DNA from: Massilia sp. ZL223
Lineage (GTDB): Bacteria > Pseudomonadota > Gammaproteobacteria > Burkholderiales > Burkholderiaceae_D
Assembly (NCBI RefSeq): GCF_018119395.1
Contig: NZ_JAGPWD010000015.1
Span: 1-64,000 of the forward strand
Length of the DNA: 64,000 bases
Reading direction: 5' to 3'
Shown: positions 26,642-37,551 of the stretch, one piece after another
Numbering within the stretch: the stretch's first letter is position 1
Layout: each line of letters opens with the position of its first letter
Position numbers and translations under genes: made by a program
Notes under the pieces: model-generated
What the model was told of the DNA's origin: nothing
Seen by the model: the letters and a program-made list of their open reading frames with translations, nothing else
The model's database searches: none

Positions 26642-28282
26642 ATGGCAGGACTACGTTTTCTGGATAAGGAACACACGATCGCAGGACCCGGTTTCAACCG
26701 CTGGCTGGTGCCGCCGGCGGCGCTGGCGATCCACCTGTGCATCGGCATGGCCTATGGCTTCTCGGTCTTCTGGCTGCCGCTGTCGAAAGCGGTCGGCATC
26801 ACCGAATCGCTGGCCTGCCCGGCCGACATGAGCTTCATGGCCGAGATCTTCGCCACCACCTGCGACTGGAAGATCTCGATGCTGGGCTGGATGTTCACGC
26901 TGTTCTTCGTCTTCCTCGGCCTGGCCACCGCGCTGTTCGGCGGCTGGCTCGAGCACGCCGGCCCGCGCAAGGCAGGCGTCGTCTCGGCCCTGTGCTGGTG
27001 CGGCGGCCTGGTGATTTCAAGCGTGGGCATCTATACCCACCAGATCTGGCTGATGTGGCTGGGCTCGGGCGTGATCGGCGGCATCGGCCTGGGACTGGGC
27101 TATATCTCGCCCGTGTCCACCCTCATCAAATGGTTCCCCGACCGCCGCGGCATGGCGACCGGCATGGCGATCATGGGCTTCGGCGGCGGCGCGATGATCG
27201 GCGCCCCGCTGGCCGACAAGCTGATGAAGTACTTCGCCACCCCGGCCTCGGTCGGCGTGTGGGAGACCTTCCTGGCCCTGGCCGCGATCTACTTCGTCTT
27301 CATGATGGCCGGCGCGCTGGCCTACCGCGTCCCGGCCAGCTCTTGGCGCCCGGAAGGCTGGACCCCGCCGGCAGCCAAAAAAGGCAACACCATGATCACC
27401 GCGCGCCACGTGCACGTGGACCGCGTCTGGTCGATCCCGCAGTTCTGGCTGGTGTGGATGGTGCTGTTCCTGAACGTCTCGGCCGGCATCGGCATCCTGG
27501 CGATGGCCTCGCCGCTGCTGCAGGAAGTCTTCGGCGGCCGCCTGATCGGCGTGGACGTGGCCTTCAACGACCTCGACGCGGCGCAGAAGGGCCAGATCGC
27601 GGCCATCGCCGCCGGCTTCACCGGCCTGCTGTCGCTGTTCAACATCGGCGGCCGCTTCCTGTGGGCGTCGTGCTCGGACTACATCGGCCGCAAGGCGACC
27701 TATTTCGTGTTCCTGGTGCTGGGCTTCGTGCTCTACGTGTCGATTCCGTCGCTGGCGCACTCGGGCCAGCTGGCGCTGTTCGTCGCCTTCATCTGCATCA
27801 TCCTGTCGATGTACGGCGGCGGCTTCTCGACCGTGCCGGCCTACCTGGCCGACCTGTTCGGCACCCAGATGGTGGGCGCGATCCACGGCCGCCTGCTGAC
27901 CGCCTGGGCCGCCGCCGGCGTGCTCGGTCCGATCCTGATCGGCTACATCCGCGAATACCAGATCGCCCAGGGCGTGCCCAAGGCGCAGGCGTATGATGTG
28001 ACGATGTACGTGCTGGCCGCGCTGGTGGGCCTGGGCGTGCTGTGCAACCTGATGGTGCGCCCGATCGCCGACAAGCACTTCATGACCGACGACGAGCTGG
28101 CCCGCGAGAAGCGCCTGGCGAGCGAGCGCGATATCACCGCCTCGTCGGGACGCGGCGGCGCGGCTGTCGCCACCGGCGGCGTCAACCCGGCCGTGGCCAT
28201 GTTCGCCTGGGCCGCAGTCGGCATTCCGCTGCTGATGGGCGTGTGGATCACGCTGCAGAAGGCAGTGGTGCTGTTCAAGTAA
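26642..28282 (+). CDS. Oxalate/formate antiporter-type MFS transporter
   Basis: A 546-residue major facilitator of the OFA family. It has twelve or more hydrophobic segments, the loop PDRRGMATGMAIMGFGGGAMIG and the second-half motif WASCSDYIGRKATYFVF. The unusually long N-terminal half includes a cysteine-containing periplasmic loop (ESLACPADMSF, EIFATTCDW). It probably exchanges or imports formate, oxalate or a related carboxylate for the dehydrogenase encoded next. The ribosome-binding site CTGGAGAC precedes the ATG. It is the first gene of the formate operon. Confidence 0.88.
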   Translation: MAGLRFLDKEHTIAGPGFNRWLVPPAALAIHLCIGMAYGFSVFWLPLSKAVGITESLACPADMSFMAEIFATTCDWKISMLGWMFTLFFVFLGLATALFGGWLEHAGPRKAGVVSALCWCGGLVISSVGIYTHQIWLMWLGSGVIGGIGLGLGYISPVSTLIKWFPDRRGMATGMAIMGFGGGAMIGAPLADKLMKYFATPASVGVWETFLALAAIYFVFMMAGALAYRVPASSWRPEGWTPPAAKKGNTMITARHVHVDRVWSIPQFWLVWMVLFLNVSAGIGILAMASPLLQEVFGGRLIGVDVAFNDLDAAQKGQIAAIAAGFTGLLSLFNIGGRFLWASCSDYIGRKATYFVFLVLGFVLYVSIPSLAHSGQLALFVAFICIILSMYGGGFSTVPAYLADLFGTQMVGAIHGRLLTAWAAAGVLGPILIGYIREYQIAQGVPKAQAYDVTMYVLAALVGLGVLCNLMVRPIADKHFMTDDELAREKRLASERDITASSGRGGAAVATGGVNPAVAMFAWAAVGIPLLMGVWITLQKAVVLFK

Positions 28283-28346
28283 CAAGGACGGGCGCGGGCG
28301 GTTCCATCGTCCGCGCCTTCACCAATCGACCACGTTGGGACCCATC

Positions 28347-30046
<1,700 letters not shown>

Positions 30047-30050
<4 letters not shown>

Positions 30051-32848
30051 ACGCCATCATCCGAACCGTATCCTTCGAACTGAACGGCCGCACCGTCGAG
30101 GCGCTGCCCCACGAGACCCTGATCGAAGTCGCCGCACGCGAGGGTGTCGAAGTCCCGCGCCTGTGCTACAAGGAGGGCATGGAAGCTGTCGGCAACTGCC
30201 GCTCCTGCATGGTCGAGATCATTGGTGAGCGCGTGCTGGCGCCTTCCTGCTGCCGCCATCCCAGCAACGGCATGAAGGTCACCACCGACAGCCCGCGCGC
30301 CGTGGCCGCCCAGAAGATGGTGCTGGAATTGCTGCTGGCCGACATGCCGGAAGCGGAATACACGCGCAAGAACGAAGTCGACCTGTGGGCGGACAAGCTC
30401 GGCGTCGGCAAGCCGCGCTTTGCGCCCACGCGCGCGCAGCCGCAGATGGACGCCACCCACGCCGCCATCACCGTCAACCTGGACGCCTGCATCCAGTGCA
30501 CGCGCTGCCTGCGCGCCTGCCGCGACGAACAGGTCAACGACGTGATCGGCCTGGCCTTCCGCGGCGAGGGCGCCAAGATCGTGTTCGACCAGGACGACCC
30601 GCTTGGAGCAAGCACCTGCGTGGCCTGCGGCGAGTGCGTGCAGGCCTGCCCGACCGGCGCCCTGATGCCGGCGCGCGAAGTGGCGCTGCACATCCCCGAC
30701 AAGCAGGTCGACTCGGTCTGCCCGTATTGCGGCGTCGGCTGCCAGCTGACCTACAACGTCAAGGACAACAAGATTCTCTACGTCGAAGGACGCGACGGCC
30801 CGGCCAACCATGGCCGCCTGTGCGTCAAGGGCCGCTACGGCTTCGACTACGCGCACCACCCGCACCGCTTGACCAAGCCGCTGATCCGCCGCGCAGGCGT
30901 GCCCAAGACGGGCGAATTCACGATGGACCCGGACCGCGTCATGGAGGTGTTCCGCGAAGCGAGCTGGGAAGAGGCATTGGAGCTGGCCGGCGGCAAGCTG
31001 GCGGCGATCCGCGACCAGCACGGCGGCGCCGCGCTGGCCGGTTTCGGTTCGGCCAAGGGCAGCAATGAGGAAGCCTATTTGTTCCAGAAGCTGGTGCGCA
31101 CCGGATTCAAGACCAACAACGTCGACCACTGCACCCGCCTGTGCCACGCCTCCTCGGTGTCGGCCCTGCTGGAGGGCATCGGCTCGGGCGCGGTCTCCAA
31201 CCCGGTGATGGACGTGACCCGCGCCGAGGTGATCGTGATCATCGGCGCCAACCCGACCGTCAACCACCCCGTGGCCGCCACCTGGATCAAGAATGCGGTC
31301 CGTACCGGCGCCAAGCTGATCGTGCTCGATCCGCGCCGCTCCGAGCTGGCGCGCCACGCCCACCGCTACCTGCAGTTCAAGCCCGACACCGACGTGGCCC
31401 TGCTGAACGCGATGATGCACGTGATCGTCACCGAGGGCCTGGTCGACAAGGACTTCATCGCCAGCCGCACCATCGGCTACGAAGAGCTGGAACAGAACGT
31501 CGCCGAGTACAGCCCGGAAGCGATGGCGCCGATCTGCGGCATCGACGCCGACACCATCCGCTATGTGGCGCGCCTGTACGCCACCTCGAAAGGCTCGATG
31601 ATCCTGTGGGGCATGGGCGTGTCCCAGCACGTGCACGGCACCGACAATGCGCGCTGCCTGATCGCGCTGAGCTTGATGACGGGCCAGATCGGCCGTCCCG
31701 GCACCGGCCTGCATCCGCTGCGCGGCCAGAACAACGTGCAGGGCGCCTCCGACGCCGGCCTGATCCCGATGATGCTGCCGGACTACCAGCGCGTCGACAA
31801 CCCGGCCGCGCGCGCGAAGTTCGAGCAGGCCTGGGGCGCCACCCTGGACCCGAAACCGGGCCTGACCGTGGTCGAGATCATGGATGCGATCGATGCCGGC
31901 CAGATCCGCGGCATGTACATCATGGGCGAGAACCCGGCCATGTCCGACCCCGACGCCAACCACGCCCGCGCCGCCCTGGCCGCGCTCGAGCACCTGGTGG
32001 TGCAGGACATCTTCCTGACCGAGACCGCCTACCTGGCCGACGTGATCCTGCCGGCGTCCGCCTTCCCGGAAAAGACCGGCACCTTCACCAACACCGACCG
32101 CCTGGTCCAGCTGGGCCGCCAGGCGATCCTGCCGCCGGGCGAGGCCAAGCAGGACCTGTGGATCATCCAGCAGATGGCGAACCGCCTGGGCCTGCCGTGG
32201 AACTACGGCCACGTGGCCGAGGTGTTCGACGAGATGCGCAAGACCATGGCCAGCATCGGCGGCATCACCTGGGAACGCCTGGAGCGCAACGGCGCGGTGG
32301 TCTACCCCTGCATGAACGAGGGCGACGTCGGCCAGCCGGTGGTGTTCACCGAACTGTTCCCGCGCGAGGGCGGCAAGGCGCGCTTCGTCCCGGCCGACAT
32401 CATCCCGGCCGACGAACGCCCGGACACCGAGTACCCGCTGGTCCTGATCACCGGCCGCCAGCTCGAGCACTGGCACACCGGCAGCATGACCCGCCGCGCG
32501 ACGGTGCTGGATGCGATCGAACCCGATCCGGTGGCCCTGGTGCACCCGCTCGACCTGGAGCGCATGGGCATCCAGCCGGGCCAGCCCATCACGATCACCT
32601 CGCGCCGCGGCGAAGTGGTGCTGTACGCGCGGGCCGACGACAGCTCGCCGGTGGGCGCCATCTTCGTGCCGTTCTGCTACTACGAAGCAGCCATCAACCG
32701 CCTGACCAATGCCGCGCTCGACCCTTTCGGAAAGATTCCGGAATTCAAGTATTGCGCGATCAAGGTCACGCCTGGCGGGGAGGTGGCGCCACAGGGGAGC
32801 TACGGTGGCGGCCAAATCCTGGCCGGCATGGCACAATTGGCAACATGA
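30047..32848 (+). CDS. fdsA: NAD-dependent formate dehydrogenase alpha subunit
   Basis: A 933-residue catalytic subunit that oxidises formate to CO2 at a bis-pyranopterin Mo or W centre. Iron-sulfur ligands are clear: [2Fe-2S] C40, C51, C54, C68; two ferredoxin clusters C148-C158 and C191-C201; and the FDH cluster C225, C228, C232, C259. CTRLCHASSV places C366 where selenocysteine occurs in E. coli FdhF, with H367 beside it. It is cytoplasmic, with no Tat signal. It overlaps both neighbours (ATGA). The tungstate transporter downstream makes a W cofactor plausible, but the metal cannot be read from sequence. Confidence 0.95.
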
Positions 32849-33714
32849 ACTGTCCCGACCTGCCACGCTACCGTCCGCAGTTGTCCAGCGCCCGCGCCGT
32901 CCTGACCCAGGAAGTGCTGGCGGTGGACGAGCGCGGCCGCCGTTCGACGATCTCGATCCCGGCCGAGCGGCCGCTGACCGTGTACGTCGACAAGCGCGAG
33001 CTGGTCACCCTGATGACCCTGGGCGGCGCCCCCGAGGCGCTGACCCTGGGCTACCTGCGCAACCAGCGCCTGGTGCGCTCGATCGAGGACATCGTCTCGA
33101 TCCAGGTCGACTGGGAAGTGGACTCCGTGGCCGTGGTCACCCGCAGCGGCATCGCGGACGTGGAGGAGCGCACCGCGAAAAAGGTCGTCACCACCGGCTG
33201 CGGCCAGGGCTCGGTGTTCGGCGGCCTGATGGATGAAGTCGACCAGATCTCGCTGCCGGAGGACGCGCGCCTGCCGCAATCGGTGGTCTACCGCATCGTC
33301 GAGACCATCCGCACCCAGCAGTCGATCTACAAGCAGGCCGGCTCGGTGCACGGCTGCGCGCTGTTCTCGAACGAGGGCGAGCTGCTGTACTTCGTGGAAG
33401 ACGTCGGCCGCCATAATGCGGTGGACGCCATCGCCGGCCTGATGTGGCTGGAGGGCATGCGCGGCGAGGACAAGGTGTTCTACACCACCGGCCGCCTGAC
33501 TTCCGAAATGGTCATCAAGGGCGCCCAGATGGGGATTCCCTTCCTGCTGTCGCGCTCCGGCACCACCCAGATGGGGCACATGGTGGCCGAGCGGGTCGGC
33601 ATGTCGCTGCTGGCGCGCTGCACCGGCAAGCATTTCCTGCTGCTGGCGGGGCACGATCGCCTGGTGTTCGAACCCGACCTGCTCGAACCCCTGGGCGCGC
33701 CGCGGCAAGTCTGA
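32845..33714 (+). CDS. fdhD: Formate dehydrogenase accessory sulfurtransferase
   Basis: A 289-residue FdhD-family protein that passes sulfur to the metal cofactor of formate dehydrogenase. Typical parts are FVEDVGRHNAVDAIAGL and FYTTGRLTSEMVIKGAQMGIP. The active-site loop reads TTGCGQGSVFG, so only C119 is present and the second cysteine of the E. coli CxxC motif is replaced. It overlaps fdsA (ATGA) and the permease gene (TGATG), placing it in the same transcript. No separate fdsD-like small subunit gene is visible in this operon. Confidence 0.93.
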   Translation: MNCPDLPRYRPQLSSARAVLTQEVLAVDERGRRSTISIPAERPLTVYVDKRELVTLMTLGGAPEALTLGYLRNQRLVRSIEDIVSIQVDWEVDSVAVVTRSGIADVEERTAKKVVTTGCGQGSVFGGLMDEVDQISLPEDARLPQSVVYRIVETIRTQQSIYKQAGSVHGCALFSNEGELLYFVEDVGRHNAVDAIAGLMWLEGMRGEDKVFYTTGRLTSEMVIKGAQMGIPFLLSRSGTTQMGHMVAERVGMSLLARCTGKHFLLLAGHDRLVFEPDLLEPLGAPRQV

Positions 33715-34421
33715 TGTCCCTGCTGGACGCCATCTCGCACGCCTTCGCGCTGCTGTTCAGCGGCGACGCCGCGCTGTGGCGCATCGTCTGGGTCTCCGTG
33801 AAAACCAGTCTGCTGGGACTGCTGCTGGCGACGCCGCCCGCGGTGCTGCTCGGCTACGCCATCGCCATGCACCGCTTCCGTGGCCGGCGCGTGGCGATCT
33901 GGCTGGCCCAGGCGGCGCTGTCCCTGCCCACGGTCCTGATCGGCCTGCTGCTGTATTTGATGCTGTCGCGCCGCGGCCCGCTGGGCGGACTCGAATGGCT
34001 GTTCAGCCAGACCGGCATCGTGGCGGGCCAGTTCGTGATCGGCCTGCCGGTGCTGCTGGCCTTCACCCTGGCGGCGGTGCAGGCGCTCGACCCGCGCTAT
34101 GCCGAGACAGCCATCGCCCACGGCGCCTCGCGCCTGCGCGTGATGCTCACCGTGCTGCACGAGGCGCGCTATGGCGTGATGGCGGCCGTGATCAGCGGCT
34201 TCGGCCGGGTGATCTCGGAAGTCGGCTGCGCCCTCATGATCGGCGGGAATATCGAAGGCGAGACGCGCACCATCACCACCGCGATTGCGCTGGAAACCAG
34301 CAAGGGCGAGTTCGCGCAGGGGATTGCGCTGGGCATCGTGCTGGTCACCTTGGCGCTCCTGATGAACGGCGCGCTGGTGCTGCTGCAGGGCGAGGCGCGC
34401 ATGCCGGGAGTCCGGGCATGA
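33714..34421 (+). CDS. tupB: Tungstate ABC transporter permease
   Basis: A 235-residue inner-membrane permease of the TupB type, with about five hydrophobic segments and the cytoplasmic EAA loop AETAIAHGASRLRVMLTVLHEARYGVMAAVISGFGRVISEVG. It is assigned to tungstate rather than molybdate because its binding-protein partner carries the TupA signature. It overlaps both fdhD and the ATPase gene. Confidence 0.87.
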   Translation: MSLLDAISHAFALLFSGDAALWRIVWVSVKTSLLGLLLATPPAVLLGYAIAMHRFRGRRVAIWLAQAALSLPTVLIGLLLYLMLSRRGPLGGLEWLFSQTGIVAGQFVIGLPVLLAFTLAAVQALDPRYAETAIAHGASRLRVMLTVLHEARYGVMAAVISGFGRVISEVGCALMIGGNIEGETRTITTAIALETSKGEFAQGIALGIVLVTLALLMNGALVLLQGEARMPGVRA

Positions 34422-35071
34422 GCGCGCTGCTCACCGTGCGCGGCCTGCGCCGCCAGCATGGCGGCCGGGTGCTGTTCGAGATCGACCAGCTCACTATCGA
34501 CACCGCCAGCGCCTACGTGCTGACCGGCGTGAACGGCGCCGGCAAGAGCACCTTGCTTCGCATGCTGGCGGGGCTGGAACGCTGCGACGCCTGCACGGTC
34601 GAAGTCGACGGACGCACCCTGCCGCTGTATCCGTATCCGAAGGAGCTGCGGCGGGCGATCGTCTACGTGCACCAGCATCCGATCATGTTCTCGACCAGCG
34701 TCGGCCATAACATCGCCTACGGCCTGCAGGCGCGCGGCGAAGACCGGAGCAAGGTGCGCGGCCTGGTCGAGGAAGCGATGCGCTGGGCCGGCGTGGAGCA
34801 CCTGCGCGACACCGACCCCAACCGCCTGTCGGGTGGAGAAAAGCAGCGCGTGGCGCTGGCGCGCGCCCGCGTGCTGCAACCGCGCCTGCTGCTGCTGGAC
34901 GAGCCGACCGCCAACCTGGACGGCCAGGCGCGCGAGCAGGTGATCGCCCTGATTCCGACCCTGCTGCACGCGGGCGGCAGCGTGGTGATGGCTTGCCACG
35001 ACCGCGACCTGATCGGCCTGCCCGGCGTGCGCCGCCTCAAGCTGCGCGAAGGCCGGCTCGAGCATCGATAA
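34418..35071 (+). CDS. tupC: Tungstate ABC transporter ATP-binding protein
   Basis: A 217-residue nucleotide-binding subunit. Walker A GVNGAGKST is near residue 38, signature LSGGEKQRVALARARVL, Walker B LLLLDEPTANLD, and the H-loop MACHDRDLI. It is shorter than molybdate ModC proteins and lacks their C-terminal MOP domain, agreeing with a Tup-type transporter. ATGA-coupled to the permease. Confidence 0.88.
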   Translation: MSALLTVRGLRRQHGGRVLFEIDQLTIDTASAYVLTGVNGAGKSTLLRMLAGLERCDACTVEVDGRTLPLYPYPKELRRAIVYVHQHPIMFSTSVGHNIAYGLQARGEDRSKVRGLVEEAMRWAGVEHLRDTDPNRLSGGEKQRVALARARVLQPRLLLLDEPTANLDGQAREQVIALIPTLLHAGGSVVMACHDRDLIGLPGVRRLKLREGRLEHR

Positions 35072-35092
35072 GCATCACTGAAGGAGAACACC

Positions 35093-35896
35093 ATGCAACG
35101 CCGTACGCTGTTCGCCGTCCTCTTGTCCGCCACCCTGGTCTCGCCGCTGGCGCTGGCCCAGGAAGTGATCCGCCTGTCGACCACCACCAGCACCGAGAAC
35201 TCCGGCCTGCTCAAGGTCCTGCTGCCGGCCTTCGAGGCGAAGACCGGCTACAAGGTCCACGTGATCTCGGTCGGCACCGGCAAGGCGCTGGAGCTGGCCA
35301 GGAACGGCGACGTCGACGTGACCCTGGTCCATGCACGCAAGCTGGAAGACCAGTTCGTCGACGAAGGCTGGGGCATAGCCCGGCATGACGTGATGTACAA
35401 CGACTTCATCGTGGTCGGCCCGGACAACGATCCGGCTAAGCTGAAGGGCGCCAAGGACGTGATCGCCGCCTTCAAGCGCATCGCGGCGACCAATGTGAAG
35501 TTCATCTCGCGCGGCGACAACTCGGGCACCGACGTGATGGAGAAGGGCTACTGGCAGCAGGCCGGCGTGAAGCCTGCGGGCGCCAACTACGTGTCGGCGG
35601 GCCTGGGCATGGGCGAGGTGCTGAACATGGCGGCCGAGATGCGGGCCTATACCCTGACCGACCGCGCGACCTATGGCGCCTACAAGGCCAGGACCGGCCT
35701 GGCCATCATCGTCGAAGGCGACAAGCGCATGTTCAACCCCTACGGCATCATCGCCGTCAATCCCGCCAGAAACCCGAAGGTGAACTACAAGGGCGCGCAG
35801 CAGCTGGTCGCCTGGATCACTTCGCCGGAAGGCCAGGGCCGGATCGCGGCCTTCAGGCCGGCGGGCGAGCAGCTGTTCTTTCCGTCGGCGCAGTAA
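35093..35896 (+). CDS. tupA: Tungstate-binding periplasmic protein
   Basis: A 267-residue solute-binding protein with a signal peptide (to LALAQ, ~residue 23). The mature start VIRLSTTTSTENSGLLKVLLP is the TupA signature; TTTSTENSG forms part of the oxyanion site, and FISRGDNSGTDVMEKGYW is the second binding segment. It delivers tungstate to TupB/TupC. GAAGGAG precedes the ATG 21 bases after tupC. It is the last gene of the formate operon, and its 3' end overlaps the convergent PEP-CTERM gene by 44 bases. Confidence 0.92.
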   Translation: MQRRTLFAVLLSATLVSPLALAQEVIRLSTTTSTENSGLLKVLLPAFEAKTGYKVHVISVGTGKALELARNGDVDVTLVHARKLEDQFVDEGWGIARHDVMYNDFIVVGPDNDPAKLKGAKDVIAAFKRIAATNVKFISRGDNSGTDVMEKGYWQQAGVKPAGANYVSAGLGMGEVLNMAAEMRAYTLTDRATYGAYKARTGLAIIVEGDKRMFNPYGIIAVNPARNPKVNYKGAQQLVAWITSPEGQGRIAAFRPAGEQLFFPSAQ

Positions 35897-36464
35897 GCCG
35901 GCCCGCCCGGCGGCGCGCCAGCAGGGCGAGCGGTCCCAGCATGAGGACCAGGGTTCCGGGTTCCGGCAGCGCAACGTCGGCGCGCTCGACTTCGAGTATG
36001 AGCCCGCTGGCGCCGCTCAGCGTCAGCAAGCCGCCGCTGGTGTCGAGTAGCCCGAGGTAGTCGGGAGCGACCGGCAGCGCATCGAGCGCCGCCGTGCCGT
36101 CGTAGCTGGCGAAGCGGGGCGCCGCGAAGTCGATCAGGTCGCCTTCCAGCTGGTCGAGGAAACCGGCCAGCGCCAGGTCGCGGTTGGTGAAGAAATAGGT
36201 CTTGTTGAGCGCTTCGAAGCTGCCGATGCCGGCCAGTTCGATCACCAGCGTCTCCAGCGGCGCCAGGCTGGCGCCGGGGTCGGGCGACTCGAGCAGCTCG
36301 CTGTCGGACTTGCCGGTGAGGACGAACCGGGTCGAGGTGAACCCGGTTCCTGCAAGCTCGCCGCTGATGGTGCCGCTGAGCGTGTAGGTCACGGGGACCG
36401 CGTGGGCGCCGGCGCCGGCGCACAAGGCCAGGCCAAGGATGGCCAGGTTGAGAAGATGTCGCAT
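35853..36464 (-). CDS. PEP-CTERM sorting-domain exported protein
   Basis: A 203-residue secreted protein. A signal peptide (MRHLLNLAILGLALCAGAGAHA) is followed by a ~140-residue domain of no recognised family and then LPEPGTLVLMLGPLALLARRR, the PEP-CTERM sorting signal of Pro-Glu-Pro, membrane helix and arginine cluster. Such proteins are processed by exosortase and displayed or released with the exopolysaccharide. Unusually, 17 further residues follow the arginine cluster, and they are encoded where the gene overlaps tupA. CAGGAGC precedes the start; upstream starts are rejected. Confidence 0.82.
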   Translation of the reverse strand: MRHLLNLAILGLALCAGAGAHAVPVTYTLSGTISGELAGTGFTSTRFVLTGKSDSELLESPDPGASLAPLETLVIELAGIGSFEALNKTYFFTNRDLALAGFLDQLEGDLIDFAAPRFASYDGTAALDALPVAPDYLGLLDTSGGLLTLSGASGLILEVERADVALPEPGTLVLMLGPLALLARRRAGRLTAPTERTAARPPA

Positions 36465-36501
36465 GTTTGCTCCTGGGTGAAGGAAGAATCGGGACCAAGC
36501 G

Positions 36502-37551
36502 CTACTCGGACAGCGGACCGGCCGCGCGCGGCAGCTCGCGCAGCGCACAGTCGGCGCACCAGACATCCGCCTCCTGCGCGCCCTTGCGCAGGGCTTCCGC
36601 CTTCAGGCGGCTCCTGGTCTGCGCGGCGCCCGATGCGGCGGGAGGCCGGGCGCGCACCAGTGCCGGCGCGGACGAGGTGGCGGCGTTCTTCAATACCAGC
36701 GCCTCGACCGCCGCGCCGGGACGGCCGGGGAGGGCGGGCTCCGCTTGCGTCGTCGCCAGCAGGTCGCCGCCCTGCCAGGCGAGCGCGCGCCTGGCGTCGG
36801 CCTGCTTGGGTGCGGGAAGCAGCGTGAGGCTGTGGCTGCGCCGGCCCCGGTTCCACACCAGGACGCCGGGACGCTCGCCGCGGCCCCGCACCTGCAGCGC
36901 GAGCGCCTTGCCGTCGGGCGACCAGAGCGGCCGGCTGTCCGGGGACACGCCCAGCGCCGCCAGGCTCAGGACCTCATTGCCATCGACCACCAGCTTGCCG
37001 GTGCGGGGCCGGCCTTGGGAGAAATGCGGCGCGTCGCCGATCGTCGCGATGTGGGCGCCGTCCGGCGATACCCCGATGCCGCCGCCGTCGTCGATCAGTT
37101 CCTGCACTACTTGCCCGCTGGCGGTGTCGACGACCAGGTATTCGCCGCTCGATGGGTTGATCGAGCCGCCGACCAGGATGCGGTCGCGGCCAACCCACTC
37201 CAGGTACTCGACCGCCCGCATGCCGCTCGCCACCTCGTCCGGCCCCAGCGGCTTGATCGCGATGGCCGCCAGCTGCTGGCCGTGCCGGTCCGCGATCCGC
37301 AGCGTTGCCAGCGGGCGCTGGCGGGCGTCAAGCGGCCCGGCCTCGCTGATGAAGGCGATGCGGTCGCCATCCCTGGACATCAGGGGCAGCGACTTGCGCA
37401 AGCCGTCGCGCGCGAAGCAATGCGCCGGCCCGCCGGCCTCGGCGACGCAGACGGCGCCCTGCTGGATGCTCACGGTGCGGTAGCCCGCCGGGGCGGCGCC
37501 CGCGCCGGTGCTGATGCATGCCATCAGCAGTATCATGCGCGACATCTTCAT
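36502..37551 (-). CDS. Exported beta-propeller-like hypothetical protein
   Basis: A 349-residue protein with a signal peptide (to about GAGAAPAG). It contains repeated blade-like phrases (SLPLMSRDGDRIAFIS, GIGVSPDGAHIATIG, PLWSPDGKALALQ), as in TolB/WD40-like propellers. The C-terminal part is Ala/Arg-rich with a cysteine pair (WCADC). The function is unknown. Its start overlaps the 3D-domain gene stop as ATGA, so the two are translated together; GGAGATTCCA precedes the ATG. Confidence 0.72.
   Translation of the reverse strand: MKMSRMILLMACISTGAGAAPAGYRTVSIQQGAVCVAEAGGPAHCFARDGLRKSLPLMSRDGDRIAFISEAGPLDARQRPLATLRIADRHGQQLAAIAIKPLGPDEVASGMRAVEYLEWVGRDRILVGGSINPSSGEYLVVDTASGQVVQELIDDGGGIGVSPDGAHIATIGDAPHFSQGRPRTGKLVVDGNEVLSLAALGVSPDSRPLWSPDGKALALQVRGRGERPGVLVWNRGRRSHSLTLLPAPKQADARRALAWQGGDLLATTQAEPALPGRPGAAVEALVLKNAATSSAPALVRARPPAASGAAQTRSRLKAEALRKGAQEADVWCADCALRELPRAAGPLSE

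Noticed and set aside
33714..35896. Assigning the ABC transporter as molybdate ModABC
   Set aside because: The ATPase lacks the C-terminal MOP domain and the binding protein has the TTTSTENSG signature of TupA.
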